DNA of 64,000 bases, from positions 62,001 through 126,000 of the forward strand of contig CAYLPJ010000009.1 of the NCBI GenBank assembly GCA_964385465.1, read 5' to 3'. The notes beneath the pieces are model-generated. The model searched no databases and had not been told where the DNA came from. It worked only from the letters and a program-made list of their open reading frames with translations. A program made the position numbers and the translations under genes. The stretch is from CAYLPJ01 sp964385465 (GTDB lineage Bacteria; Planctomycetota; Phycisphaerae; SM23-33). How positions within the stretch are numbered: position 1 is the first letter of the stretch; every line of letters begins with the position of its first letter. Of this stretch, positions 46,346 through 54,843 are shown piece by piece.

Positions 46346-47076
46346 GGCGATCGGTCCTTCCTTCTCTGGCGGTACCCCTGCCGCACGACGCGGCGCCGGG
46401 GGCGTTCATACCGCACAGCCGGTCGATCCGCAAGGCCCGACCGCCGGGCAACCGCGGGGGTGTTTTTGGCGTTTTCAGCAAAACTATCAAGGGTTCACCC
46501 GGCCCGGGCCGATAGGCATACAGGATCACGCATCGGGCAGGAGGCCGACGGGAGTACCGCCCCGGCGGCAGAGAGCCAACGGCAGACCGGCGCCGGAGCG
46601 CGGCGGGCACGCCGGGGCCGCGATGCGAACCCCCGGTCCCCCACGCCCACTCCCGGCCCCCAGCGATACACGATGTCGCCTCGCCTTCGTCGGCGAGGCG
46701 CAAAAAGCGACGCGACGGCCTCTGAGAAGCCGCCGCGCGCCACCGAAGCCACTATCGAGAAAGCGACAGGAAGGCGGCCCATCGTCAGGTTAGCGTGATC
46801 CCCGACTCCTGCCTCAGTGCGATGGGTCGGTTCTGCGGTAGAACCGATCGCGTTCCTGTCCTTAACGAAGGTCGGCCGGCATCAACGGCCGACCTTTCTT
46901 TATGCGCCTTATCGAGTCCCCACGCCGAACCTGAAGCCTTTTTCGCACGCAAACACGGTTCTTTCTGCCCCCGGCCTCCCGCCCCCCCCCGCTCCTCCAC
47001 TCTCCCGGGAGTCCGGTCCTCCGGGAATCCGGTCCCACGGCCTTCCGGTCCTCCGGTCTTCCGCTACAATGCCGCC
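46346..47076. other. Divergent intergenic region with orphan terminator and hairpins
   Basis: 730 bp between divergent genes with no convincing protein gene; the open frames are Arg-rich or translate flanking palindromes. It contains a perfect 9-bp hairpin near 46677-46700 (CGCCTCGCC/GGCGAGGCG). A two-hairpin unit near 46798-46896 ends in an intrinsic terminator reading right, and a C-rich tract follows at about 46975-47060. Promoters for both flanking genes must lie here. A small RNA or an attenuator leader of the downstream gene is possible. Confidence 0.5.
46868..46896 (+). terminator. Intrinsic terminator with no upstream plus-strand gene
   Basis: An 11-bp perfect stem (AAGGTCGGCCG / CGGCCGACCTT) with a 7-nt loop runs into TCTTTAT. 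It is oriented rightward, 180 bp before the URO-D-like gene, with no plus-strand gene before it. Just upstream is another hairpin (CGGTTCT-GCGGT-AGAACCG). Confidence 0.75.
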
Positions 47077-48075
47077 ATGAACGACATGACCGTACGCGAG
47101 CGTTTCCACGCGGTGATGAACTTCCAGCCGTTCGATCGGCTGCCGCTTGTGGAATGGGCCGGGTGGTGGAACCAGACGATCGACCGGTGGCACACGGAGG
47201 GCCTGCCGGCCGAGCTGACCGACCGGTACGACATCTGCCGCCACTTCGGCCTGGACGTCTACCTTCAGGACTGGTTCCGCCCCCGGCACTGGGAGTGCCC
47301 CAAGCCCGAGAGTCACGGCGCGGGCATCCTGACCGACGAGGCCGGCTACGAGGCGATCCGCCCCTGCCTCTACCGCTGGCCGATCGACCACGACCTCTGG
47401 CGCCGCCGGGCCGAGATGCAGGCCCGCGGGGACGTCGCGCTGTGGTTCACCGTCGAGGGGTTCTTCTGGTTCCCGCGGACGCTGTTCGGCATCGAGCGCC
47501 ACTTCTACGCCTTCTACGACCAGCCGGACCTGATGCACCGCATGAACGACGATCTCGCCGACTGGATCTGCCGGATGACCGACGAGGTCTGCTCGATCTG
47601 CACGCCGGATTTCATGACCTTCGCCGAGGACATGAGCTACAACCACGGGCCCATGCTCTCCAAGGAGCTGTTCGACGAGTTCATGCTCCCCTACTACCGC
47701 CGCGTGATCCCCCGCCTCCGCGACCGCGGCATCCTCACCATCGTCGACTCCGACGGCGACATCACCGAGGCCGCGCCGTGGTTCGAGGAGGCCGGGCTGG
47801 AGGGCATCCTCCCGTTGGAGCGTCAGGCCGGCGTGGACGTCGGGCTCCTCCGCCGGCGCCACGAGCGGATGCGGTTCATCGGCTGCTTCGACAAGATGAC
47901 GATGTCCCGCGGCGAGGAGGCCATGCGGGCGGAGTTCGAGCGCCTGCTGCCGACGGCGCGGACGGGCGGGCTCATCGTCTCCTGTGACCACCAGACCCCG
48001 CCGGGAGTGTCCTACGAGGACTACCAGCTCTACCTCCGCCTGTTCCGGGAGTACGCCGCGAAGGCGGCCGAGTGA
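47077..48075 (+). CDS. Uroporphyrinogen-decarboxylase-family protein (methyltransferase-like)
   Basis: 332 residues beginning MNDMTVRERFHAVMNFQPFD, typical of URO-D-fold proteins of the MtbA/methylcobamide type rather than HemE. Visible are MTFAEDMSYNHGPMLSKELF, RDRGILTIVDSDGDI and a late GGLIVSCDHQTPPGVSYEDY, the His/Cys-bearing segment where methyltransferases bind zinc (Cys-Asp-His here). HemE substrate motifs are absent. These proteins move methyl groups or process aromatic O-methyl compounds, but no corrinoid partner is adjacent. The start is weakly supported: there is no good ribosome-binding site, and a TACAAT lies 7 nt upstream, so a leaderless message is possible. Confidence 0.8.
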   Translation: MNDMTVRERFHAVMNFQPFDRLPLVEWAGWWNQTIDRWHTEGLPAELTDRYDICRHFGLDVYLQDWFRPRHWECPKPESHGAGILTDEAGYEAIRPCLYRWPIDHDLWRRRAEMQARGDVALWFTVEGFFWFPRTLFGIERHFYAFYDQPDLMHRMNDDLADWICRMTDEVCSICTPDFMTFAEDMSYNHGPMLSKELFDEFMLPYYRRVIPRLRDRGILTIVDSDGDITEAAPWFEEAGLEGILPLERQAGVDVGLLRRRHERMRFIGCFDKMTMSRGEEAMRAEFERLLPTARTGGLIVSCDHQTPPGVSYEDYQLYLRLFREYAAKAAE

Positions 48076-48158
48076 GGGCGAACCTCTAGCTTGCAAAGCG
48101 TCGACGGCCCTGCAAGAATACGCCGCGACGATACCGGGTCCGGCGAAAGGAGCCCTCC

Positions 48159-48914
48159 ATGCGAACGGCCCAGATGGGATGCGTGATTCTCTCCGCCGCG
48201 GCGTTGCTGTGCGGGTGCGCCTCCGACCGCGAGAAGATGCTGGCCCAGCTCGGCCCGGCGGCGGACATCGCCTCGGCGTCGATCGACAACCTCGGCTGGG
48301 ACCGCGACGGCGAGCCGCTGGAGCGGGTGGCCTTCACGGCGATCGTGACGACCTGGGAAGCCGGGGGCAAGAGCTTCACCGACCGCCAGCACATGGTCGT
48401 GGATTTCGAGGACAACGAGCTGACCGCCGCCGGCAGCACGCCGCAGGGCGGCTGGACGGCGACCGTCGACGGCGAGGGGGACTTCGATCTCGACGCCGAG
48501 GACGGCGTCAGCGCCGACTGGATCGCCGACCGCATGCGCCGCCCCATGGAGCTGCTGCTCCACCGCCTCCGCGGGCCGTACAACCTCCTCGGCGGCGACG
48601 AACGCGCCCGCAGCGTCCGGACGGTCCGCGTCGGCGGGCTTGCCGCCGCGAGGGTCGGCGTCGGGGGCGACAACCGCAAGGCGATCGCGTACTACTTCGA
48701 CCCGGCGCTGGGGCTGCTGAAATACGTCACCGCCGGCGCCGACCGGGCGGGAGGGGACGGCACGGTGACGGTGTACGCCTACGACTCGTTCCCCAACGGC
48801 GTGCTGTTCCCGCGAGAGCTTCGCCTCGTCCGGCTCGGGGAGCACGTCCTGATCGGCGAGAAGCCCGTCTTCGAGGTCGAGGTCTCCGACGTCGTCTTCG
48901 ACGCCGAGGACTGA
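48159..48914 (+). CDS. Lipoprotein of unknown function
   Basis: 251-residue lipoprotein; AAAGGAG precedes the ATG, and the signal ends in lipobox LLCGC (MGCVILSAAALLCGCASDRE). The mature protein is mixed alpha/beta with acidic loops (GDFDLDAEDGVSADWIADRM) and a beta-rich C-terminal half (KAIAYYFDPALGLLKYVTAG, FEVEVSDVVFDAED). It resembles periplasmic DUF-type lipoproteins but I cannot name a family. It is on the same strand as the URO-D-like gene (83-bp gap) and the UVR-domain gene. Confidence 0.7.
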   Translation: MRTAQMGCVILSAAALLCGCASDREKMLAQLGPAADIASASIDNLGWDRDGEPLERVAFTAIVTTWEAGGKSFTDRQHMVVDFEDNELTAAGSTPQGGWTATVDGEGDFDLDAEDGVSADWIADRMRRPMELLLHRLRGPYNLLGGDERARSVRTVRVGGLAAARVGVGGDNRKAIAYYFDPALGLLKYVTAGADRAGGDGTVTVYAYDSFPNGVLFPRELRLVRLGEHVLIGEKPVFEVEVSDVVFDAED

Positions 48915-48960
48915 CCTCGGCCCCAACGCCGCCGCCAGGCGTTTCACGGGGGAGGGACGC

Positions 48961-49713
48961 ATGAGCCTGGACATCAGCGACATCCTGGCCGACTGGCCCT
49001 ACCGGCCCGGGCAGGTGACCGCCCGGCGCCTCCGCGGGGATGACGGGCGCGAGAAGATCCAGTTCCGCCTCGACCTCGGGCTGCTCCAGATGGAGGCCGA
49101 CGGGAGGCCCGACGGGCAACGCCCCCACGGGCACGAGAGCCTGCTGGACTACCACGAGCACCGGCTCCGCTGTCACCGCCGGGAGCACGGCTCCGACGAG
49201 GGGTTCGAGATCGACGAGGCCGACTGCGAGCGGCTGCGGACAGAGGCGGCCATGTATTACCACCGCTACGTGGCCGAGTTCGTGCTCGAAGACTACGCGG
49301 ATGTCGAGCGGGACACGGCGCGGAACCTGCGGGTGATGGACTTCTGCCGCGCCTACGCCCGGGAGGAGGCCGACCGCCACCTCATGGAGCAGTACCGCCC
49401 CTACGTGCTGATGATGTGCACGCGGGCGCGGGCGCAGTTGGCGCTGGCCGACGACCGCCCGAAACGGGCGCTGACCATCGTCCGCAAGGGCATCGCCGAG
49501 ATCGAGGCGTTCTTCCGCGAGTACGACGACGGCGCCCTCGCCGAGGCGTCGGCCGAACTGGCCGTCCTGCGGGCCCTGGCCAAGGACATCGAAGCCAAGC
49601 TGCCCGTCGACCCCGCCCAGCGCCTCCGCGAGCAGCTCGCCCGCGCGGTCGAGTCCGAGCAGTACGAGCGCGCCGCCCGCCTGCGCGACCGCCTGCGGCA
49701 GATCGGGGAGTAG
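48961..49713 (+). CDS. UVR-domain protein
   Basis: 250 residues with GGGGGAGG upstream of the ATG. The C-terminal 35 residues form the UVR motif (RLREQLARAVESEQYERAAR, LRDRLRQ) known from UvrB/UvrC interaction and from Clp adaptor McsA. The rest is conserved-looking and helical (IQFRLDLGLLQMEADGRPDG, RPYVLMMCTRARAQLALADD, KRALTIVRKGIAEIEAFFRE), similar to planctomycete proteins of unknown function. No nuclease or helicase part is present, so a protein-protein adaptor role is likely. Confidence 0.75.
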   Translation: MSLDISDILADWPYRPGQVTARRLRGDDGREKIQFRLDLGLLQMEADGRPDGQRPHGHESLLDYHEHRLRCHRREHGSDEGFEIDEADCERLRTEAAMYYHRYVAEFVLEDYADVERDTARNLRVMDFCRAYAREEADRHLMEQYRPYVLMMCTRARAQLALADDRPKRALTIVRKGIAEIEAFFREYDDGALAEASAELAVLRALAKDIEAKLPVDPAQRLREQLARAVESEQYERAARLRDRLRQIGE

Positions 49714-50033
49714 CCCTCCACTTCAGGCTCCGCCAGGCATCAGGAACCCGGTACCAGGCATAAGAAAGCAAGCAAGAAGCCAAGGACCAGACGTCAAGCA
49801 CTGGACCTAGGACGCGCCCGCCGGCCCGGCACTGACTGGCCGCGCGTTTCCGACATCCGTCGGCCGCGGGCCGACGCGTTTGGAGCTTGCTGTCCGGGGC
49901 GCGGTTCCTGTTTGAGCTCCGGTGCCTTGGATTCCGTCCTTGCCGTTCTCCGATTTCCCGCTTCCCGCCGGTGGGGCGGATAGGCGACGATAGGGGAGCG
50001 AAGATTCCCTTGATCCGGCAGACTGGAGCCCCC
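49714..50033. other. Intergenic spacer before RNase R
   Basis: 320 bp with no credible gene. It starts with a purine-rich, lower-GC stretch (about 49735-49810) containing short CCAGG-like repeats. The promoter of the downstream gene presumably lies in the second half; I cannot assign boxes with confidence. Confidence 0.4.
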
Positions 50034-52334
50034 ATGCCCGAACGCTACGTGGACGCCATCCTCGACTACCTCTCCTCGCGGGAGTACCAGCCGCTCAAGC
50101 CCCGGCAGCTCGCCCGGCAGATGGGGGTCAGCGACGCGCAGTACGGCTCGTTCCGCGAGGCGGTCAAGCGTCTGCGGGACGCCGGGCGGGTCGTGCTCGG
50201 CTCGCAGAACGCGCTGATGCTGCCGGAGATGGGCGCGCAGGTGACCGGCAGGTACCGGGCGAACCCCAAGGGGTTCGGCTTCGTCGTGCCCGACACGCCC
50301 AACCGCCACGGCGACCTGTTCATCCCGCCCGGATCCGACGGGGGGGCCATGACCGGCGACGAGGTCCTCGCCGATGTCGCCCGACAGGGCAAGCGCGGGG
50401 GCGAGACGCTCTACCGCGGGAAGATCGTCAAGATCCTCCGCCGCGGGGAAAGCCGCTTCGTCGGCACGCTCGAGAAGAACAAGGGCACCTGGTTCGTGGT
50501 GCCCGACGGCACGGCGATGACGACGCCGATCGTCGTCCGCGACGTCGGCAAGGCCGGCCCCAAGGCCGACGAGAAGGTCGTCGTCGAGATCGTGACGTAC
50601 CCCTCCCCCGGCGAGCTGCCCACCGGCGTGATCGTCGAGCGCCTCGGCGCCGGCGGGACCACGGCAATCGAGACGCTCTCGGTCATCCGAGCCCACGGTC
50701 TGCACGACGAGTTCTCCGACGAGGCCCTCGCCGAGGCGCGCGAGGCCGTCCGGCGATTCGACGGCAAGCCGGAGAAGCACCGCAAGGACTTCACCAACGA
50801 GGTCGTGGTCACGATCGACCCTCCCGACGCCCGCGACTACGACGACGCGATCAGCCTGTCGCGCAACGGCGATGGCACGCTGACGCTGGGGGTGCACATC
50901 GCCGACGTGTCGCATTTCGTCCCCGAGGGCGGCCCGTTGGACGCCGACGCCCGCCGCCGGGCCACCAGCGTGTACTTCCCCCGCCGCGTCGTGCCCATGC
51001 TGCCGGAGATCCTCTCCAACGGCGTGTGCAGCCTCCAGGAAGGCGTGCCGCGGTTCTGCAAGTCCGCCTTCATCACCTACGACGCCGACGCCCGCGTCGT
51101 CCGCACGAAGTTCGCCGAGGGCGTCGTCCGGTCGGCGAAGCGCCTGACCTACCTCGAGGCCCAGGCCATCTGCGACGGCTCCGACGAGGGCTGCCCCAAG
51201 AAAGTCGTCCGCCTCGTCCGCGACCTCGAGGCCCTCGCCCGGCGGATCGAGAAACGGCGCCGCGGCGCGGGCATGCTCCACCTCGACCTGCCCGCCGTCG
51301 AACTGGTCTTCGACGACGAGGACCGCGTCGTCGACGCCGTCCCCGAGGACCAGTCCTACACGCATACCATCATCGAGATGTTCATGGTCGAGGCCAACGA
51401 GGCCGTCGCCCGGCTGCTCCAGGACCGCGACCGCGCCTTCCTCCGACGCATCCACCCCCCGCCGGACGCCGACGCCGGCAAGCAGGTCCAGGGCTTCATC
51501 CGCGCCTGCGGGCACAAGATCCCCCGCGACATGTCCCGCCACGATATCCAGGCCCTGCTCGATGCCGTCCGCGGGCGCCCCGAGGAATACGCCGTCAACC
51601 TCGCCGTCCTGCGAACCTTCCAGACCGCCGAGTATTCCCCACGGCGAGTCGGACACTACGCCCTGGCCAGCGAGGCCTACTGCCACTTCACCAGCCCCAT
51701 CCGCCGCTATCCGGACCTGACCGTCCACCGCCTGCTGGCCGAGCACTGCCGCGGCACGCTGGAGGACCGCCCGGCCGAGGACATGGAGGCGCTGTTGCAG
51801 TTGGCCTCGGACTGCTCGGCGGCGGCGCGTCGGGCCGAAGACGCCGAGAACGAGGTCCGCGACGTGCTGGTCCTGAACCTGCTGGAGACGAAACTCGGCG
51901 AGAGCTTCGACGGCGTGATCACGGGCGTGACGGGGTTCGGCATCTTCGTGCAGTCGCCGAAGTACCTCGTCGACGGGCTGGTGCGAATGGAGGACCTCGG
52001 CGACGACTGGTGGAACGCCGACACGAAGCGCGGCGAGGTCCGCGGGGAGAACAGCGGGCGCCGCTTCCGCATCGGCGATGTCCTGCCCGTCCGCATCGCC
52101 TTCGTGGACGTCGCCCGCCGCCAGATGAACCTCGTGCCCGAACGCGACATCGAAGACGCCGCCGCCGAAGGCGGCACCCGCCAGAAGCGCAAGGGCAAGG
52201 GCAAGGGCAAGCCCGCCAAGGGCGGACGGCAGTCCAAGGCGAAGAAGGGCAAGGCCAGCAGCAAAGGCAGAAGCAAAGCCAAGAGCAGCAGCAAGGGCAC
52301 CCGCAAGCGCAAGTCGGGGAAGGGACGCAAGTGA
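50034..52334 (+). CDS. rnr: Ribonuclease R
   Basis: 766-residue 3'-5' exoribonuclease that degrades structured RNA. The ATG has GGAG at 7 nt. An N-terminal winged-helix (DAILDYLSSREYQPLKPRQL) leads to cold-shock domains around GKGFGFVV-like PKGFGFVVPD and VGTLEKNKGTWFVVPD. The RNB catalytic domain follows with the acidic active-site motif DPPDARDYDDAI starting at Asp262, and YCHFTSPIRRYPDLTVHRLL. An S1 domain occupies about residues 625-710 (GVITGVTGFGIFVQSPKYLV). A lysine-rich, low-complexity tail of about 50 residues (from residue 717) is typical of RNase R. The next gene starts within its stop (GTGA). Confidence 0.95.
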   Translation: MPERYVDAILDYLSSREYQPLKPRQLARQMGVSDAQYGSFREAVKRLRDAGRVVLGSQNALMLPEMGAQVTGRYRANPKGFGFVVPDTPNRHGDLFIPPGSDGGAMTGDEVLADVARQGKRGGETLYRGKIVKILRRGESRFVGTLEKNKGTWFVVPDGTAMTTPIVVRDVGKAGPKADEKVVVEIVTYPSPGELPTGVIVERLGAGGTTAIETLSVIRAHGLHDEFSDEALAEAREAVRRFDGKPEKHRKDFTNEVVVTIDPPDARDYDDAISLSRNGDGTLTLGVHIADVSHFVPEGGPLDADARRRATSVYFPRRVVPMLPEILSNGVCSLQEGVPRFCKSAFITYDADARVVRTKFAEGVVRSAKRLTYLEAQAICDGSDEGCPKKVVRLVRDLEALARRIEKRRRGAGMLHLDLPAVELVFDDEDRVVDAVPEDQSYTHTIIEMFMVEANEAVARLLQDRDRAFLRRIHPPPDADAGKQVQGFIRACGHKIPRDMSRHDIQALLDAVRGRPEEYAVNLAVLRTFQTAEYSPRRVGHYALASEAYCHFTSPIRRYPDLTVHRLLAEHCRGTLEDRPAEDMEALLQLASDCSAAARRAEDAENEVRDVLVLNLLETKLGESFDGVITGVTGFGIFVQSPKYLVDGLVRMEDLGDDWWNADTKRGEVRGENSGRRFRIGDVLPVRIAFVDVARRQMNLVPERDIEDAAAEGGTRQKRKGKGKGKPAKGGRQSKAKKGKASSKGRSKAKSSSKGTRKRKSGKGRK

Positions 52335-52993
52335 CGGCCCCGTTGGCGGACAACCCCGGGCTCGCCCGGGCCGTCGCCGAATACGCCGAACTGGACGCCG
52401 CCGTCGGCGAGCGGATCGACGGGCGCCTCGACGGGGTCTGCGCGTCCTGCCCCAAGCCCTGCTGCCGGCCTGACGTGTGCAGGCAGATCCTCGAAAGCTG
52501 GTGGCTGAGAACCGTCTCCGAGCACGCCCACGGGCACTGGTGGCCGGACGACTGGGAGACCCGCGACGCCTGCATCGCGATGGGCGAGACGGGGTGCACG
52601 ATCCGCGCGGGTCGGCCGGCCATCTGCCGCTCGTTCGTCTGCGACCGTTACGTGGAGGCCTACGACGGGCTTTGGGAAACGGTCTACGTCAGCGCCCTGT
52701 CGGACCTGCCATGGGAGGTCGCCCAGCTCTCCAGCCGGGTGAGCCTGGAGACCCTCGAGCCGGAAGACGCCCCGAGATACCTCGACGCCGTGCTCGCCCG
52801 CCTCGCCGAAGGCCGGCGGCTGCTGGCCCTCGCCGACCGGCTCGTAGACCCCGGCGAGGACGACGTCACGCGCCACCGCATCACGCTGCGCCTCTTGGCC
52901 GCCATGCCGCGGTTCCTGCGGGCGACGACGCGACGCGGCATCCTGGCAGCACTCGACGCCGCAGACGCCAAGGGCCCGCCTAGACTGTCGTAG
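52331..52993 (+). CDS. Cysteine-rich YkgJ-like protein
   Basis: 220 residues from a GTG overlapping the RNase R stop. Cysteines follow the zinc/iron-chelating pattern of the YkgJ/CxxCxxCC family: CASCPKPCCRPDVC at residues 37-50 and CTIRAGRPAICRSFVCD near 93-110. The rest is helical. Members are thought to bind metal, but their role is unknown. Translational coupling with RNase R is notable, though no functional link is established. Family length (usually 100-200) is slightly exceeded by a helical C-terminal extension. Confidence 0.7.
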   Translation: MTAPLADNPGLARAVAEYAELDAAVGERIDGRLDGVCASCPKPCCRPDVCRQILESWWLRTVSEHAHGHWWPDDWETRDACIAMGETGCTIRAGRPAICRSFVCDRYVEAYDGLWETVYVSALSDLPWEVAQLSSRVSLETLEPEDAPRYLDAVLARLAEGRRLLALADRLVDPGEDDVTRHRITLRLLAAMPRFLRATTRRGILAALDAADAKGPPRLS

Positions 52994-53013
52994 AAAGCTA
53001 TGGGAGATCGCCT

Positions 53014-53472
53014 ATGTCCACCGTGCTGGTCCTGTACCATTCGCAGCAATACGGCAACACGCAGCAGATGGCCGAGGCCGTCGCCGCGGGCGTCCGCGAC
53101 GCCGGCGCCGAGGCCGTGCTGGTCAACACGCACCGCGAGCGGATGGACGTCGACGCGTTCCGCAAGGTAGACGCCGCGGCGTTCGGCTCGCCGGATTACT
53201 TCAGCTACATCGCCGGGGGGCTGAAGGTCTTCCTGGACGACTGGTACCTCGCCCGCCAGGACGACCCCGCCGGCCTGACGGGCAAGCCCTACGGGCTCTT
53301 CTACTCCCACGGCGGGGGCGGGAAGGTCCGCGACCCGCTGGAGAGGCTGTTCGGCTCGGGCATCGGCACGCAGGTCTCCCGGACCGTCGAGTCCAAGGGC
53401 ACGCCGGACGAGACCGTCCTCGCCGCCTGCCGCCAGCTCGGCAACGAGCTCGCCGCCGCCGCGGGGGCCTGA
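53014..53472 (+). CDS. Flavodoxin-like protein
   Basis: 152 residues, FMN-binding electron carrier or WrbA-like quinone reductase family. The phosphate-binding loop VLVLYHSQQYGNTQQMAEAV is intact, and AAAFGSPDYFSYIAGGLKVF plus LFYSHGGGGKVRDPLERLF match the flavin-enclosing loops of short-chain flavodoxins. Family length is normal. It follows the YkgJ-like gene at 20 bp, so probably co-transcribed. Partner unknown. Confidence 0.85.
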   Translation: MSTVLVLYHSQQYGNTQQMAEAVAAGVRDAGAEAVLVNTHRERMDVDAFRKVDAAAFGSPDYFSYIAGGLKVFLDDWYLARQDDPAGLTGKPYGLFYSHGGGGKVRDPLERLFGSGIGTQVSRTVESKGTPDETVLAACRQLGNELAAAAGA

Positions 53473-53894
53473 CCGGCCCGCCGCGAAAAGATGGATTTGC
53501 GGGCCATGTATCAAACGTTGCTCAACCCGACCCCCCGGCAGGACGATGACGGTATGCGGGCCTGATGTGGGATCGGGCCCCGGAGGTACGCGAGCCCCGG
53601 CGTGGGACCGGGCTCGCAGGACGGCACCCGGGGAAGGGATCGGGGAATGAGCGGCGGTATACGTGTTACCGACGGGGATGTGCTGAAGTATATGCTGATG
53701 TGGATGCGGTCAATCAGCAAGAGGGCGTGCTCCCCTCGGGGGCTCCAGCACTCGGCCACACGGCAGCTTCGCATGCGCATCCAGGCGCGAAATACCCGGC
53801 ACGTGGACTGGCTCGGGTGACGCCGCGCGGTCGACGCGGTTGACGCGCCACCCCGCGCGGGCCTATGGTCCCTCCAGCCACGCAGGAGCCATCC
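53473..53894. other. Intergenic region with GC hairpin
   Basis: About 420 bp without a convincing gene; short frames here have atypical composition. A strong 10-bp imperfect hairpin (GCGAGCCCCGG ... CCGGGCTCGC, 53590-53617) may terminate the flavodoxin transcript, although no T-run follows. A less GC-rich segment with TATGCTGATG-type sequence lies near 53680-53700. Confidence 0.45.
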
Positions 53895-54731
53895 ATGCCC
53901 GACGCCGAGCCCGACACGCACGCCTCCCCACTTCGAGACCGCCACGCCGCCGCCGGAGCAGAGCTCGTCGTCGAGGACGGCTGGACCGTGCCCCGGCATT
54001 ACGGCGACCCCGACGCCGAAACGCGGGCCGCCCACGACCGCGCCGTCGCCTTCGACCTCTCCCACGTCGGGCGCATCCGCATCCGCGGAGACGGGGCGCT
54101 GGAGCTGCTCGAACGCGCCTGCACCGCCGACGTCGTCCGCCAGGAGGACGACACCGCCGCCTACACACTGCTGCTGGACGCCGACGCCCGCCCCGTAGAC
54201 CACGGGCTGCTGGCCCGCCTCGACGGGCAGTGGCTGCTGACGTGCAGCCCCTCTCGGCGGAGCGAGGTGCTGTCCCACCTGACCGACCGGGGCGCGTCGC
54301 TGGGCGCGAAGGTCTCCGACCAGACCGCCCGGACGGCCATGCTGGCGGTGGTCGGACCCGAGGCGCCGGCAATCCTCGACGCCGTCCTGCCCGAGCCGCC
54401 CTCGGCCATGCCCAGACGCGCCGCCCGCACGGGCAGCATGTTCCTGGCCAGGTACATCGCCATGCGGACCGGCGCGACAAAGCTCTGGTCGCTGGAGGTC
54501 GTTCTGCCCACCATCCTCGCCGGGCAGGCGTGGGACTTCATCACCGCCAGGGCGGGCAAGCACGCCGTCCGCCCGGCGGGGACGGCGGCGTGGGACCGAC
54601 TCCGCGTCGAGGCGGGCCTGCCCCGCTGGGGACGGGAACTCGACCGCGGCACGGACCCGACCGACCCGCCGTTCGCCAACGCCCTTCGAGCCGACCGGAC
54701 CTTCCTCGGCGCCGACGCCCTCCCAGACTAA
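53895..54731 (+). CDS. Short GcvT-like folate-binding protein
   Basis: 278 residues with AGGAG before the ATG. The N-terminal half aligns by eye to aminomethyltransferase (GcvT/YgfZ) folds: FDLSHVGRIRIRGDGALELL, CTADVVRQEDDTAAYTLLLD and WLLTCSPSRRSEVLSHLTD. It then has VVGPEAPAILDAVLP and late RLRVEAGLPRWGREL, which belong to the tetrahydrofolate-binding core. It lacks the C-terminal beta domain of full GcvT (about 360 residues). GcvP and GcvH are not present. Likely a folate-dependent YgfZ/aminomethyltransferase-like protein of unclear role. Confidence 0.7.
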   Translation: MPDAEPDTHASPLRDRHAAAGAELVVEDGWTVPRHYGDPDAETRAAHDRAVAFDLSHVGRIRIRGDGALELLERACTADVVRQEDDTAAYTLLLDADARPVDHGLLARLDGQWLLTCSPSRRSEVLSHLTDRGASLGAKVSDQTARTAMLAVVGPEAPAILDAVLPEPPSAMPRRAARTGSMFLARYIAMRTGATKLWSLEVVLPTILAGQAWDFITARAGKHAVRPAGTAAWDRLRVEAGLPRWGRELDRGTDPTDPPFANALRADRTFLGADALPD

Positions 54732-54843
54732 GCGGTCTCAGAGAAGTCGGGTTGCGGTCCAGGCCCGCTCACCGTCCCGCCGCCGTCCCCAACACTCGCT
54801 GTGCGCGCCCCTGCGGACACCCCGTCGCCGCCATCGAGGCTGT

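Noticed and set aside
46495..46782. 95-residue minus-strand open frame in the divergent region
   Set aside because: Arg-rich, crosses the hairpin, has no ribosome-binding site and no family resemblance.
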